Positions 35,095-48,205 of a DNA stretch of 64,000 nt are shown here, piece by piece. This DNA is from Flabesymbios commensalis. Its lineage: Eukaryota > Annelida > Polychaeta > Terebellida > Flabelligeridae. Numbering within the stretch: the first letter of the stretch is position 1; every line of letters begins with the position of its first letter. A program made the position numbers and the translations under genes. The stretch lies in the NCBI GenBank assembly GCA_964017125.1, contig OZ024902.1, forward strand, positions 109,221,188-109,285,187, in the 5' to 3' direction. The notes below the pieces were generated by a model. It was not told the origin of the DNA, searched no databases, and was given only the letters and a program-made list of their open reading frames with translations.

Positions 35095-37377
35095 AAGTCA
35101 CACACAATTAGATCCGCATGGGAAGATGTACTGAATATGTATCCTATGGTTTGCTCAAATATCCAGTTTCCGGCGGATAGCATTTCATCCCAGAATAATA
35201 AATCTGCGGTTGACTGAGTTAACTAACTATCCATATTATGCCTCCTGACAGAATAGCTGCCATTTTCCTTTTTTATCATGTTTCTATAATTGGTTTTACC
35301 TTCTCATATCCGCTATCATAACATCGTTTCTATTACTATTTGGTAACTTTTAAATACATTTTAAAAATATCAAACTCACCAGGTACATGGTTGGAATTTT
35401 ATTTGGACAAATCTATTTCCAGCCTTTCTAAAAATATTGATATCGCTGGAATATCTGAACGAAATGACTTTATTTGTAGTAAAACATCTGGCGTTTTCTG
35501 TAATCCATGAATGACTATTTTTATCTATAACTATTCGTATCTCAGCCCATAGGCTTTAGTAGAATAGCCTTTATATTTTAGAATTCAACTTAAAATTGTG
35601 CCTCGATACACACGCACTACACATTTCAGTGATGAATCCAGTAGTGGTTTATTTGTAAATATTAAAAGATTGGCTCCAATATTGCTCATCCCCATTTATA
35701 TATTTTATTAAAATGGAAGTTTTAAGCCTATTTTTTTCAAGCCCTTGATCCTGAATCGGATTTGAGTAAAATTTTGTCGATTTGTAAAAGACGCGACGTT
35801 AAAGTAGGCGGGCGCATAATGCAATGCCATGCATGCGCAGCATGGTCAAAGTCCACAGGAGTGGGGTCTGCCGCAATGTAAATATTATAGTTAAGTGAAG
35901 CATAACGACCCATCTGCTTTGGAGATTATTGGTATCTGCTTCTTTAAAAATACAATAATACAATCGACTCCTTATGAAATCTCTAATAAGTAAAAATTAC
36001 AATACTATAATATATGTTTAGATGATTGTTATTCAAAAGTTAGATAATAAGGCGGCACTTAGGTACAATTCCTATTAATCTTCTCATATGCATACATTAC
36101 ATACAGCATCGACATTCTGGCAAAGTCAGCTACACTGAGAAAACAATATAATTTAGCTTAATATGTCTTTTTGCAAACATGTCCCTGTAATTAAAGCCAC
36201 TTATGTTTCCCCATAAATGGTTACCCATTACAGTGTCGTTTGTTTTAAACTACACAAATATAAATAAATCTAAAATGTTTTAATGATGTTACTTCCAGAG
36301 AGAATTCTAAAAGCAAATCAACATCTAGGGATACGAATATTAGCATGATGTCTAGTAGGCCTACTCGTCACGTTAGCACATCACTTGTCACGTCATATCC
36401 GCTACCGGTAGATGCGTGCGCAGCGCATATCAGCCAAAGTGTATCAGCTGTTCCATGTTGGATAAAACAGATGTCTCAAAGTTTTAATATGGACCAACAT
36501 AGCAATATATTGGCCCATAATAAAATCATCTCTTTAATTTCAGGCCTGTCCACAAAGAGATCTTCAGTCTGCAGTGACCGGAAACATTCTTGTCATAAAG
36601 GTTTTCTATTAATTTTAATTCTGTTCATTTAGGCACATGTAACAGAATAACAAACACTTTATGCTAGACCCTTACGTTTTCTAACCCTTATTTGTCAAGA
36701 AAGTATTTAAATTTTTAAACCGTAATTCCACATTTTAAATGTGGCGTCCCTCCTTGACGGTTATTTATTTATCTGTACGTCTTTACGTCTTTACGTTTGC
36801 TGCAGCCCATCAACTGTGAAGATGTTGAGTGTCTCCTCGTGATGGATTTATTGACATAAGGGGGGCGTTGATGTCTCGTCATGATAAATGTTTTGTCATC
36901 TGGGAGACGTTGATGTACTTTTTACAATAATTACCAGTGATCTGTGCTGCCCTCGGGATGCTGTAGTCACTGTCACATACACTAGGTAGCGTGACACATA
37001 AAACTAAACAAACCTTGTCACAGTCTGCACACTAGAGGCAGACATGATATACATCGTATATGTGGCTTCAATCATGCGATATTCTAGAATAGGGCCACCA
37101 AAAGTGTATGGTGTATGCTACAATGCCTCGCATAAGAAAAATGTGGGAGCTGTTTTCATATTTTGATCGTTACATTTTTGCTGACGTCCTGGCAGTGTTA
37201 TCTAAAATATCGGTGGATAAGTAGAAACATGTACTATTGTAATAATAACATATACAGGGTGCCACACAAGATGGAAACGTCTTATGCCATATTGTGCATC
37301 TTCAGATGTCACAAGTAGATAGTCTTTATATCAGACACTGGTTTAACGTTGTATCACTAATCCACAGAATCTGACTG
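35095..37377. other. Intergenic, nothing recognised
   Basis: Over 2 kb of AT-rich unique DNA, the longest stretch without a hairpin in the central part of the window. ATGCATGCGCAGCATGG at about 35830 is a weak palindrome. Confidence 0.5.
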
Positions 37378-37770
37378 TCACGTGAGAGAGATGGTGGAAG
37401 TGGTTTTGGCGGGTTCGTCACAATGGTGGTGGCAGTTTGACGTGACAGGTCGAGTTCAGAGGCCAGTGTTGTTTGACAGATTTAGCGGCAAGATAAATTC
37501 ACACGCACATATCGTTTTGCTGTCGGATACGGAGAAGGGTACGTATGTGATCCCTATCCGTGCGGGTCCTGCGCGAGGCAGGAGTAATGGAAGCCCCGCG
37601 CAGGCCACAACAACCCGTCCGTCAAGTGTACACCATGGGGGTGCCCGAGTCAAATGGGAACAAATTAGGCGAAAATGTAATACAGTAAAATCCCTGGGAG
37701 GGGAAAACAAACAATGCTGCTGGGTAGGGGTCCGAAATGTGGATACTTCTAGGAGGGGCTGATAACCAGC
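37378..37770. other. GC-richer block open on both strands; no gene recognised
   Basis: Positions 37382-37762 (plus, 126 codons) and 37911-37456 (minus, 151 codons) are both open. The minus frame runs into a family A hairpin. The plus product (MVEVVLAGSSQWWWQFDVTG) matches no family I know. CpG-containing sequence of this kind stays open by chance. Confidence 0.2.
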
Positions 37771-37843
37771 TGCAGCTTCCTCACATCTGTGGCACGTCTG
37801 CTCAGTAAGGGCGGGAAAAAAACCCGCGCATTTCTGGGACTGT

Positions 37844-37953
37844 CCGGCAAACACGGGACTTTGACCCTGTGCCGGTTCAATGTTGGGCCAGCGTCTGCGA
37901 CGCTGGCACAAAATTGAACCGGCACATGGTCAACGTACCGTGTTTTTGCCGGG
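37844..37953 (+). repeat. Family A hairpin, full length (110 bp)
   Basis: The ends are CCGGCAAACACGGGAC and GTGTTTTTGCCGGGG. Inner arm CCGGTTCAATGTTGGGCC, core CCAGCGTC-TGC-GACGCTGG, then AAATTGAACCGG. The terminal CCGG/CCGG change is present on both ends. Confidence 0.85.
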
Positions 37954-38578
37954 GCTGGACACGTGACCCACAGCACTGCCACGTGAGCCTGCCAGCAACG
38001 TTTACCGGAACTTACATAAACGTCCGCTACTAGGGACCGGAAGAAATAAACGCGCACCCCATTATACCTGGGATGTTTCCTTCACTCGAGGGGATCACAT
38101 CTGGAAGCCAGTCCGAGGCAAAAATTCAGTGGCAATTTATTTTCACTAGATCATAAAAAAGACAACGGAACATCCAATGCTACAATTATTATATATCAGA
38201 TATAGATAAAGCTACTTTCAGTTAACAATTAAACCTTTCTCAAAATGAAAAATAACATTATTTTTTTATTATTAGTCACTGTTACCAACTTTGTCTTAGT
38301 CAAGGAAACTAAAAAAAAAACAGTAAAGAAGACCTAAAGGTCTTTATTACATCATTATTTGTGTCTGTACGATTGCTCGTCAAACGCACGTCTGACCATC
38401 TCACATTAGTGTGTGAAACGCCCTAGAAGTTCATAATGTCTTCACTCCCATAAATTTTCATATTTACACAATTCTGAGGAATGATTCTCCTAGAAATGCC
38501 CGTTCAGTAGATAAGATGTAGACAGCGTCAGATGTCCCCTCCCTTCCGCTTCTACACCTGTGTGTATGCAGCAGTCAG

Positions 38579-38633
38579 CTCGGTGTCAAAATTGGGCCCA
38601 CGTCGCTGACGTGGGCCCAATTTTGACACCGAG
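38579..38633. repeat. Family A core hairpin, perfect 26-nt arms
   Basis: Arms 38579-38604 and 38608-38633 match perfectly around a GCT loop (GTGTCAAAATTGGGCCCACG). The family ends are not present. The stem is far from the consensus (AAAATTGGG against AACGTTGGG), yet both arms agree. Confidence 0.85.
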
Positions 38634-40070
38634 TTGCTCTGAGTGTTTCATGTTGTGCAGGATGAGCTGTGAATAATAAACAGCATATGTAGGGCAGATT
38701 ATCAGACTATGTTATAACAATGCCTGATGGCATGGCGGACCGTGGCGGAGGTCTGCCACCCAGGACGCCGTACATGTAACCCCATCTGGTGCCAGACCGA
38801 CACATTACACAGCAACAAGGATGACCCGAAACTACTTAATTGGAACTATTTCCAAGAAGTGAAACTCTGGGGGTGGTTCAGATAACACAATATCTTATGA
38901 ATAGCATGACTGCAGAACTTTAAATCTGAAACAGCAAATATATAACATATATATCACTTTTTACCGTCATGACTGCAATCGGGAGCAATCGGGTTCAGCT
39001 ATGTAACTTTGCGCACATGATATTAGCAAAAATGGATTCACGCGATTACAAAAAATAAAGAACTGAGGTTTTCGAATAGCTCAATAGTTTTGCATCAGGA
39101 GCTTGGATCTGGCGAAGTGGGATCATCTCATATTGTGGGCAAGTTAATTACGGTATCTTGGTGCCCCGATGCAATAGGCCTACACCAAACAGTTCAACGG
39201 ACTGGGGAGTGAATCACAGCCTATGGTAATGTGCAGCCAAAATTCTAACTAGAAAAGTTATGAAAAAAGTAGTGTATGCAGTCATTAGAAATATGATCTG
39301 TGCACGCCGCGATGGAGAGAGCTGGGACCTCCCATGTACATACTTATAGAAAACGACTTGAAATACTATGATATATACCAAAATATGAACACCGTGAGAA
39401 TACAATGTTAAGTTAGTAACCATACTGGTGTCATCAAAACAGTGATGTCACGCGATAATAAACTGATGCTCACAGAAAAATATACCTCACAAAGCACCAT
39501 GCTGTTTTGAAGACATCAGTCAGTGAGCCATACCAGTGATGCGCCACCTGTTAAAAACACGCTCTAGTTATTGTAAACGTGTTGTGCTTGGAGACTTCAA
39601 CATCTGTAGTGCTGCAAATGATATATCCTTCTTCATAATGATTTTGAGCTTACTGAAAGGTAGCCGATAATGTTTTAAAAATATTCACGCAAATGTGGAT
39701 ATATGATAGAAACATTTGTTAACTATTTGCGTGGACAGGACCAATGATATTTTAAAATTGCGCACAGAAAACAAACAATTGTTGAGATTTATATCAGAGA
39801 TACGTAAATTAGTGTGGGAACAAGTAAGTACAGACACATTTTAAGACGTTCAAATAATTAGTTATTTGTCTTTTTATAATTCATAAAAACGGACATTTTG
39901 ATATGACAATGTAGCGTGTTTGTGGTGGAGATTGAGCCATCTTTCCTTGGAGTTTGTGTGAATTGTGTGGGTCGCCACTGACAGCACTTGTTCACACGGG
40001 TGTCGCTGAATGTTTCAAGTAGAGGGGCACGGGGGGTGGTAAGGCTATCTGGTCAGAATACCAAGGCCAA
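38634..40070. other. Intergenic, nothing recognised
   Basis: Unique DNA without frames or repeats that I can place. Confidence 0.5.
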
Positions 40071-40154
40071 CCAGCAAGTACAACACGCTGGTTCAACGTT
40101 GGGCCAGCGTCAGAGACGCTGGCCAAACGTTGAACCAGCGTGTTGTATTGGGTG
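40071..40154. repeat. Family A hairpin, 84 bp
   Basis: Arms 40079-40111 and 40115-40147 match at 32 of 33 positions around AGA (CAACACGCTGGTTCAACG on the left). The ends are CCAGCAAGTA and TATTGGGTGGG. Confidence 0.9.
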
Positions 40155-41269
40155 GGAGGAAACCGGCCTGTCCACACAGGCCGCACCGAGGCAGCGTCAC
40201 TTGTATATTTGTTCTGCAGGGGTACACATATCGCCTGAATTAGGAAGAAGGATACTCGTCCGGGCGGTGGACTCTCTGGATCAACACCCGGACATCACGG
40301 CGGCAAGTTCTGCTAATTAGGCGCAGGGGATGAACAAGTCCTGAGTGCTGCCTGATGTCCCGACCAAAAAAAGACACCCACCACCAACAGATCAGGCGTC
40401 AAAAAAGAGAGATGCCAAATGGGTGCAGATTATTGTAAATATCATGATTGTGATTTCTGGTAACATCACGGAGATGTTTTTTGACACAATCAACTTTATT
40501 CCATGATTGAAGTCAATGCTGAAAGAAGTCGAATATATTACTCGTTTATATTTGCATAGAAATATAACGAAATACACTAAATAACAATTAATTGTAATAC
40601 AAGAATAATTATTCAAATATGCACTTCGGCAATGTAATATATATAAATATTTTTACCTATGTAGACATTAAAATTAATTATGCTGCGCAAACTTTAAAAT
40701 TGTTAAACCCGACTATAGGAATATTAAAAGTGGAGTGTAAACATTATAATTTCACCGAATGTGTAATGCATATGTCAAACTATAAAGTTCCTAATGAGTC
40801 TGGCATATAGGTTTAAAGCAATACATATATAGTCATCCGTGGATAATATAGTGGATAATTTGTTACGACTTTTCCAATACATATGTGTATTGTTCAGAAT
40901 TTACAGAGTTAAAGCTTTTTATATATAAGATATTGAACAGTATTTTTTTCTCAGCTCTGAATCTTAGAAAAATATTGTAGTCAATACATATATACTGATT
41001 TTATAACAGGGGAATCTTATGCAACAAATGGAAGTCAAACATAAATTCATAAACTATATGCCTACATATCACCCAGTTGCTTAATATTAAATTATTTATA
41101 TATATAATAAAATGTATCAAGCTGACTTGTTCTTATCCCATTGCTTAGTTGAAGATATAGATGTTCACCCAGCTAGATTGTGAGCTTGCTAACAATGAAT
41201 AAAGAATCCCTTTAACAAGGATGGAGAAATCCAAACACAGTGATAAAATAGACCGTGTGCAAAACTCTG

Positions 41270-41570
41270 ATCTAGAAAGAGGCTATTTTTGCTGATGTTT
41301 GGGCAGCCTGTGGCGGTTTTGTGTCAGTAGAAGTTAACACATCTGCCAAAGATACATGTTCAGATATTTACTGTGTTTACCTGAGAAAATGACGCTTTAA
41401 TCCCCAACGCTTTAGTAGCTTTGAGTTGTATTCCTGGAACTCCAGGAATAATTTCCAGCTTTATAATGACGACGCCTTCATTAATAATAAAGTAAATGTC
41501 TAATAAAAGAACGATTCTGATTTAGTTAGGATCTGCCCATGCATTCATGTATTTCAAGCAGTTGATTTTA
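41270..41570. promoter_or_regulatory. Candidate regulatory DNA
   Basis: Complex unique sequence with CTTTATAATGACGACG, CATTAATAATAAAG and GTAGAAGTTAACACAT. There is no frame and no repeat match in the window. Confidence 0.25.
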
Positions 41571-42189
41571 ATTTAATGAATGGGGGTGGAGGCTTTATTT
41601 AGGACAATTGGCTATAATTATGTGAATTGAATGTTTTGTGCTGGAAAGGGCAAACCATTTTCTTTTTATCGTTTAAAATGTAAAATGTAATATTCACAGA
41701 CATGAGTTTTTATCAAGAGTAAATGGATTTTAACATGGTACAATGTCGTTATTGTATAATGTGGTATACGTCATGGTAGTGCACAATACACGTCAAATTC
41801 AACAAAAAACGCAAGTATTAAATTTATGAATGTAAGGGTCAGTATTTCTAAATTATATGCAGGATTTCAGTGAAGACCTGAACCATAGCCTAATAAATAT
41901 AAAACATCCTTAATAAGTCAAAATAAAGTTCCCCGGTAAATTGACAAACATCATTATTTCCATGACATCTTATAAATTGTGAAAATTTTGACCTATGCAT
42001 ATGATAAGGTGATTATTAAACATTTTGCATACATTTTGCTCTGTGGAAGTGTTATCACATTATCTCAATATGAACTAATTTTGGTGGGTTTCTGTATTTG
42101 ATTTCATCAATTTTTAATTGTTGATTTTTCACGTTGCAATTTATTTAACGAATCATGGATGTTTTGACGATGTTCTACCATTCTGAATT

Positions 42190-42660
42190 GTTTATTTGTA
42201 ATTGAGAGGAGAATCAGAACTGGAAACTATTGCGCCTCCCACCTTCTCTGCAGCAGCTGGCTCATGAAGTAAAACATGCGCGAAAGTGACAAGTCCTAAT
42301 GATCGAGTAATGAATACCCGAAATTGACATGGCCTGCTCAGTGTATCAGTGCGCGGTGCACGCTGGGATCTCGGCTAACACTAGGTGTTATCCCAGCGGT
42401 TGATTATTGTTGGCCCACCGTCTACGACGGTGGGACAACATTAATCCAGCACTGGGAAAACACATCTTACTTGCTGGGATATGTGCCTGATACCCCAGTC
42501 CGCACATGCAGTCACCCACACTATTAGTAGCCTATTATCGCTCACTTCAGGGATCTATGTCATATTTATACACACAGCGTGAAGCGGGCTTTAATTAGCT
42601 GTGAAATGGCTTAGCCAGTCAAACAACAACGCCGAGCAGATAAGCCCGGCTGAAGATAGA
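42190..42660. promoter_or_regulatory. Candidate regulatory DNA interrupted by a family A hairpin
   Basis: TTAATTAGCTGTGAAATGGC, AACAACAACGCCGAGCAG and CATGCGCGAAAGTGAC lie in balanced, non-repetitive DNA. The hairpin at 42371-42478 sits inside. Confidence 0.25.
42371..42478 (+). repeat. Family A hairpin, full length (108 bp)
   Basis: Core TTGTTGGCCCACCGTC-TAC-GACGGTGGGACAAC. The right end ATCTTACTTGCTGGG is typical, while the left end (TCGGCTAACACTAG) is worn. The outer arms pair imperfectly. Confidence 0.8.
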
Positions 42661-42686
42661 CTAACAAGAGTGGATTATGTCACAAT

Positions 42687-42727
42687 CCGCGACACAAAAG
42701 GCGCTGGTTCAACGTTGGCTGAACGTG
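42687..42727 (+). repeat. Family A, solo left half
   Basis: CCGCGACACAAAAGGCGCTG and GTTCAACGTTGGCTGAACG match the left half of the family. No right arm follows. Confidence 0.55.
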
Positions 42728-42963
42728 TATATAAACTGAGTAGTGAGGAGAGTAAATGAGATGAACATGCCCCGCTCTCCTCAATGCGGAAGCTACCGTC
42801 AACCAATCAGCGCAAATTAGCTATCAACTTCAAACTGATCTAGTCAGCCCCTTGGGACAAATACCATAACATACATCTGTGTAAAATCCTCTTCAGTTTA
42901 CAGAGGCTGTTACACAAGCTGGCGTAATCAGCTCTGACAGTGGAAGTTTAAGGAGGAGAAGAT

Positions 42964-43061
42964 CAAGCAAACAGAAGACACGGTACAACGCTGGCGCTAA
43001 GCTGGGCCAAAGTCTGCGACTTTGGCCCAGCTTTGCGCCAGCGTTGGACTGTGCTTGGCTT
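42964..43061 (+). repeat. Family A hairpin, long, GC-rich stem
   Basis: Arms 42986-43014 and 43018-43046 match at 28 of 29 positions around TGC (AACGCTGGCGCTAAGCTGG on the left). The left end CAAGCAAACAGAAGACAC fits the family. Confidence 0.85.
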
Positions 43062-43440
43062 AGCTGATGGATTAGCATCTATCAGCTGTCCTCGTGTGTC
43101 TCTAAGGTATATTTGTTTTACTCTCATTCACACAGCCAGCCAACATAACACTCACTCAAATAAAATGAACTCATTTTACATAAACATCTACTCGACATTT
43201 CTAAATTGATTAAGGTTGAAAATTATTTGCTTTGTTTCACTATTCTAAAAAAATAATATTCAGGTCCAACATACACCAACATCACTTAAAAAATGTTATT
43301 TTACTAACACACGTGATATCCGCAAACACGTACATGAACTACATAAAGTTACATGTATGCGATGATGCGGTTATGGGGAAAAAAACAAATTTACACTGTG
43401 GAATGATTTAGGAGAAAGTCAAGTGAGAAATGAGCAAACA

Positions 43441-43520
43441 CACTGACAATGACAGTCGGCCACTGACAATGATAGTCAGCCACCGACAATGACAGTGGAC
43501 CACTGACAATGACACTTAGT
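43441..43520. repeat. Tandem repeat, 20-bp unit, exactly 4 units
   Basis: CACTGACAATGACAGTCGGC and variants start at 43441, 43461, 43481 and 43501. Confidence 0.9.
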
Positions 43521-43869
43521 CACCTGATAGTGTAACATTAACGCATGACTATTCAGCAATATACACATAGTGTCAACTCAGCTAAACAGCAAACCAATTA
43601 CTCTGAAAATGAATTTTAAATCATTTAAAATATGTGCAAATGGGGAAATATTATGTTGGTTGCCAGCCGCGTGCCATTGTGTATCCACAATGGAACAATG
43701 TGTATATATACAAGCTTGGAACAATGTCCATTGGCCTGCAATTATTATTGATACTAAAACACATCCAAACGCAATAAAACAGGGTCATTTGAACAGTCAC
43801 GCGAATCTTCATTCAATGGGATATAAGCTAACCTTCTTGCACGACTATAATCATTTTAGATTAAACATC

Positions 43870-43970
43870 AAAATTTGCAATGTTTGGTCTCAAGTTAAAC
43901 AACTGTGAAGTTGTGGGTCGCGGTAGTGAAACACAACTTCAATTATTTAATTTTGCGGTATAACGGTTAA
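43870..43970. mobile_element. Family D MITE, right part
   Basis: GAAGTTGTG (43907-43915), the conserved loop GGTCGCGGTAGTGAAA and CACAACTTC (43932-43940) are followed by the family terminus GCGGTATAACGGTTAA. The upstream words ATTTGCAATGTTTGGTCT and AAGTTAAACAA also match the copy at 7600. The left end is not recognisable. Confidence 0.65.
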
Positions 43971-44149
43971 AATCTATAGCCGGTTTCAGCCTTTTCGTTT
44001 GTCCTTCAGAAAATAAAATGTATATATGAGAAAGAGAAGATAAGATTTATTTATAGTCGCAAGCGTATGCATTTTAAAACATTAACTAACAATAGCTATA
44101 TCAGCGACTTGTGATTTAAAACATGATAGAGCAATAACATTTAAAACAG

Positions 44150-44420
44150 GCAGTTTGGCTGACTCAGCTCTGCAGATATCGGGGGCTTGGGTAAAATTAT
44201 ATAAAGGGGATACAAGACATGAGCTATGAGTAATGAGTTTGCAAGAAATACTGATTATTTTATTAATTATTTATGAATAATCCTAAATCGGTTACGACTA
44301 ACACAGACCAATTTATTAGCTGAAATCAAGTATTATTGAATGCTTCTATCTGCCCGTTATGTTAATCCATTAGTCAAATTCATAGCTTGGCAGATGCATC
44401 AATAGTCATTTCATTTTATA
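44150..44420. promoter_or_regulatory. Candidate regulatory DNA with homeodomain-type cores
   Basis: The stretch contains TTATTAATTATTTATG, GACCAATTTATTAGCTG, ATTAATGGATTAAC-like GTTAATCCATTAGTC (a TAATCC, Otx-type core) and GCCCGTTATG. No frame is present. Confidence 0.3.
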
Positions 44421-45529
44421 TTTTATTGTTGAAATACCTTGGTCTATATAATGATATTTTAACAATGAAAAAAATAAATTACCAACTGTTCATGTACCAG
44501 GCAAGTTTAGATTTGTTGACAACCATGACTAAAACTAGGTAGTGGGTTAAAGTCTCTTTAATTTAAAGAATTCCGTAAAATTTAACTTAACATGTATAAT
44601 ATGTATGCGCATGCATTTTAATGTAATTCATTATTTATCTTTATTATCTAATTTTATATAATTCTATTGATATAAGCCCCTATGTATTATGATGTTAAAT
44701 TAAAAAGAACTGATTTCCAGGCCACCTATTCCTGAATAGTATAGTTGGTAAAAGTCATCCTCCACAACGTGTTCCGGACTAGCAGGAACTACATATCTGA
44801 GCTATAAGGTCAAATTCCGCCTGTGGAACGCGATCAAACGATCGATTGATTTTTAAACATCATTGCAGTTGTTTATCGTATAAAACCTCCCTAAAAATAT
44901 TATGGCCATTTTAACTATTTGTGATGATTTGCGAGGATCTTTCTAACAAATGAGCCGTTCTTTGTATGGATCAGTCCTTTGTCTATATCATGATGAACTA
45001 TAATAAATAGTACATAAAAAATATATAAAATCTTTAAAGATTGCCCATGCTCATTAATGACTATAACTATGATCAACTGAATTAAGTTGTCAATGAGTTT
45101 CGTAAATGCCTTTTTAGACTCATTGGTATAGTGCACAAAGTGACACTTTGTAGTACATTAGTCTAACAACTGGTCCACAAACCACTCTATCACAACATTG
45201 AGGAAACAGAAGTGCCCAGTTTATATTAGTCATAAACAAGTGATAAGTGACTCGACAGGAAAAAAATAGCTACACTACTATGGCTACCGTACATGTATGT
45301 ATCGCACATACATTATGAAATTTGATGTGGAGGTAGTTTAACATATATGCAGAAAACGAGCCAAGGTGTACGTGTCAAGAAATATCCCTGAAGGGTACGT
45401 GTTTTTAAAAATGGCCCAGTTTGGCCTGTATGAGCACCAAAGTTTCTCAAAAATGGTCATCATTGAGAACATTGTGGATAATTATTGTCTTGATCCTTGA
45501 GTTGAAAAGAATGAATGCATTTGGTTTTA

Positions 45530-45810
45530 GGCCATATTTGTGCACATATAAGCTAAACTGGGCCAGGCTGGTGAGATGAATAAGATGATACTGCTCTTCA
45601 AAAACACAGGATTTGAAATTCGATCCCTGGCGACCTGAGGTCGAGCACGCTACCTTTCGGTCACAGAGGCTCACTACAATATTGAATCTTTACGAGTGAG
45701 CTGGGAAGAAACATACGTTTATTTGGAACCTGAAAGCCAGAGCAGGGGACGAACCCGCGATCTCCGACTTTCCAGGCAGGCAGCTTTAACCACTGCACCA
45801 GGGCCCCGCC
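45530..45810 (-). mobile_element. Dimeric tRNA-derived SINE
   Basis: Read on the minus strand, unit 1 has TGGTGCAGTGGTTAAAGCTG and a B box in GCGGGTTCGTCCCC. Unit 2 has CCTCTGTGACCGAAAGGTAG and GGGATCGAATTTCAAATCC. Between them lies GTTTCTTCCCAGCTCACTCG. Two tRNA-like heads in tandem are the reason for calling it dimeric. Confidence 0.75.
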
Positions 45811-45948
45811 ATATCCTCAACTTAACAAATACAATCACGTCAGAGTAAAGTAGATCTCATCCGCTCTTTCGAAAGCAGCACGTCATTTCAAGGGCAACAT
45901 TTTGAGACCGTCTAGTAGTATTGACAGTACTTTTTTGCAAAAATCGCA

Positions 45949-46022
45949 ACAATATTGGCTAACATCTATGAGATTGCCCCAGCATTGGTACAGCGCTGGG
46001 CTAACCTATATTGTCGGCAGGG
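45949..46022. repeat. Possible family A copy, strongly degenerate
   Basis: CAATATTGGCTAACATCTATG, CCCCAGCATTGGTACAGCG and GGCTAACCTATATTGTCGGC recall the family arms in a disturbed order. Confidence 0.35.
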
Positions 46023-46797
46023 TGATCGTTGTTTACTGCTCCCTGCCATGCAAAGCTAGCACAACATGTCCCACGGCAGAAAAATACTGGAATTCTAATA
46101 ATTAAAATGTTACTCATATTGTTATTACCATCATTATTCACATTGAAAATATGTAGACTAGCACTTTGCAAAACAAAGAAATGTTCGTCCAAGTGAAGGT
46201 GTGGATCGCTGCGGGCATGCCATTTGGTTCGAATAACATGTTTTAGTTTGATATTATATTTTCAATACAACTTCATTACTTACAAATGTATCGGCCTAGA
46301 TAGTTTAATAAAAAAACATTTTGTCCTTGTTTAATTTGTCACGTATTCTCAAACTGCTGTAACTGACAAACTGTTACTGTAACTTCATAACAAATAATAG
46401 AACATTGTTTCTAGTTTGTTCACCAGAGGGTACAGTGTGTGTGATAGCACGTTGGGGTCAATCTTGAACTAAACGCAGACACAAATAATAACGACCTTCT
46501 CTTGCCACAGTTATTATTAGTAAATACTGCCATAACATTTACTAACAGTTTATACTGTTGACTATCTAAAACCCCCAGATGTAAAGTCACACGCCTCAGT
46601 CAGCGTATTCATTGGATGGACCAATCTAAACAATGTGTAACGTGTATTGCTCAGACAAAACAAACTTGGGGCAATTCTCAATATCTGTGTGACAGTTACC
46701 ATTTTTTTATCAAGCGATAAAAAAATATTTCTAGTCATTGTAATAAGTTAGATTATAACCCATCACGATGGAAAATAGCTTTATAAATAAATAATAC
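46023..46797. other. Intergenic, nothing recognised
   Basis: AT-rich unique DNA. No gene or repeat seen. Confidence 0.5.
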
Positions 46798-47085
46798 AGA
46801 GCCCTTTCAGTGCGGGGACCGTCTTTATACGTCAGAATCTGACGTCTGTAGACGTCAGATTCTGACGTATAAAGACGTCAGATTCTGACGTACATGGTAT
46901 AAAGACGGTCCCCGCACTGAAAGAAATAAAATGTTTATCTAATGGTCCAATGGTCTAATGGTCGTAGAACCGTATAACATAGGCATACACATGAATCGGG
47001 AAGAGCTAACTAAGACATTCATGACGTTTTTGAATTGAAAAACCCCTTTTGTATCCATGGTTCACACAGAACTATTTCAACATAA
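46798..47085 (-). mobile_element. TTAA MITE family C, copy 5, with duplicated hairpin arm
   Basis: The left end is GCCCTTTCAGTGCGGGG, with the TTAA lost. The hairpin left arm (about 46813-46846) pairs with 46851-46877, after which the right-arm unit is partly repeated before closing with GACGGTCCCCGC at 46904-46915. The body has AGAGCTAACTAAGACATT. The right end is worn and approximate. Confidence 0.75.
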
Positions 47086-47889
47086 AACATTGTGCAAAAT
47101 GCTGAGCCTACGATAAATTGTATTATAAATGACCTCTGCCAGTATCAGTGTTAATTTGTCTACCTATACAGATAAGCACCATCCATCATGGTAGTATTAT
47201 CCTGTTAATAGTCCTAGATAAGCGCCAGATATTATAGTTGCATTATTCAGTTAATACTTGGGAGATAAGTGGCAATGCTTGTACGTGTATAGGTCTGTTG
47301 ACATTTCTAGATAAGTGTCAATCTGGTGAGTTTTATCATTCTGTTGGACTAATAGCTAGGTGTTAGTAATCAGGGATCCATTGGGATGTTTGCACAAGAT
47401 ATCCAAGTGTCACTCATTATTTCAGAATTGTACTTCGTAGTTTGTACTTATAGATACGTGTTACTCATTTGGGGATATCTGTTATATACTAAGTTAACCA
47501 GTGATATACTATGGAATAAACATCTCAATATGCTCGTATCGATTTATATATTGTAGCATATTATTTAGCAAAACAGTATTACAAAATAATAATAATACTT
47601 CATAATCATGTGAATGATTCATTTGTATTATGTTTGAGAATAACTCCAATATTTTTTTATTGATTGTATGTATGGTTTATTAATTCTTCGTCGAAACGAA
47701 GCATGTGATATATTATAATAAAATATTATTTTTGCGATTTTATTTAAGTACAATAAACAGTGTAATCGATAATACATAGAACTTCATTTTATATACAGCT
47801 AGTAATAATAAATCGCCCTTACCTTGTCAAAGTTGCAGCAGTCACAAATCTGTTACGTTCATATTGATCAAAATGAGCGTTTTGTGAAT

Positions 47890-48205
47890 TTATAAAGAGG
47901 GCTTCATGCCACATTTGTGCAAATAGGCAAAATTGGACCAGTATAACCTCTTGAAGATGGTGAGATGAATAAGATGGCACTGCCCTCCAGACACAGGATT
48001 TAAAATTCGAGCCCTGGCCATCTGAGGCACAGCACACTACCTCACGGTCACATAGCCTCCACAAAATACTGAATATTCACGAGTGAACAGGGAAGAAACA
48101 TTGATTTCTTTGAGACCTGAATACCAGACAGTGAGACGAGCCCACAAGCTTCGAAGAGACAGGAATTGGCGTGAGGACTACACCAGATCACCCACTCTGA
48201 TCGGT
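47890..48205 (-). mobile_element. Dimeric tRNA-derived SINE
   Basis: Same order as 45530: GAGACGAGCCCACAAGC (unit 1 B-box area), TTCACGAGTGAACAGGGAAG, CTACCTCACGGTCACATAGC and GGATTTAAAATTCGAGCCC. The 3' body (GGCAAAATTGGACCAG, ATGCCACATTTGTGCA) is also shared. Confidence 0.75.

Noticed and set aside
37382-37911. Overlapping 126- and 151-codon open frames on opposite strands
   Set aside because: GC-richer DNA keeps stops rare by chance; the minus frame crosses a family A hairpin and neither product resembles a known family.
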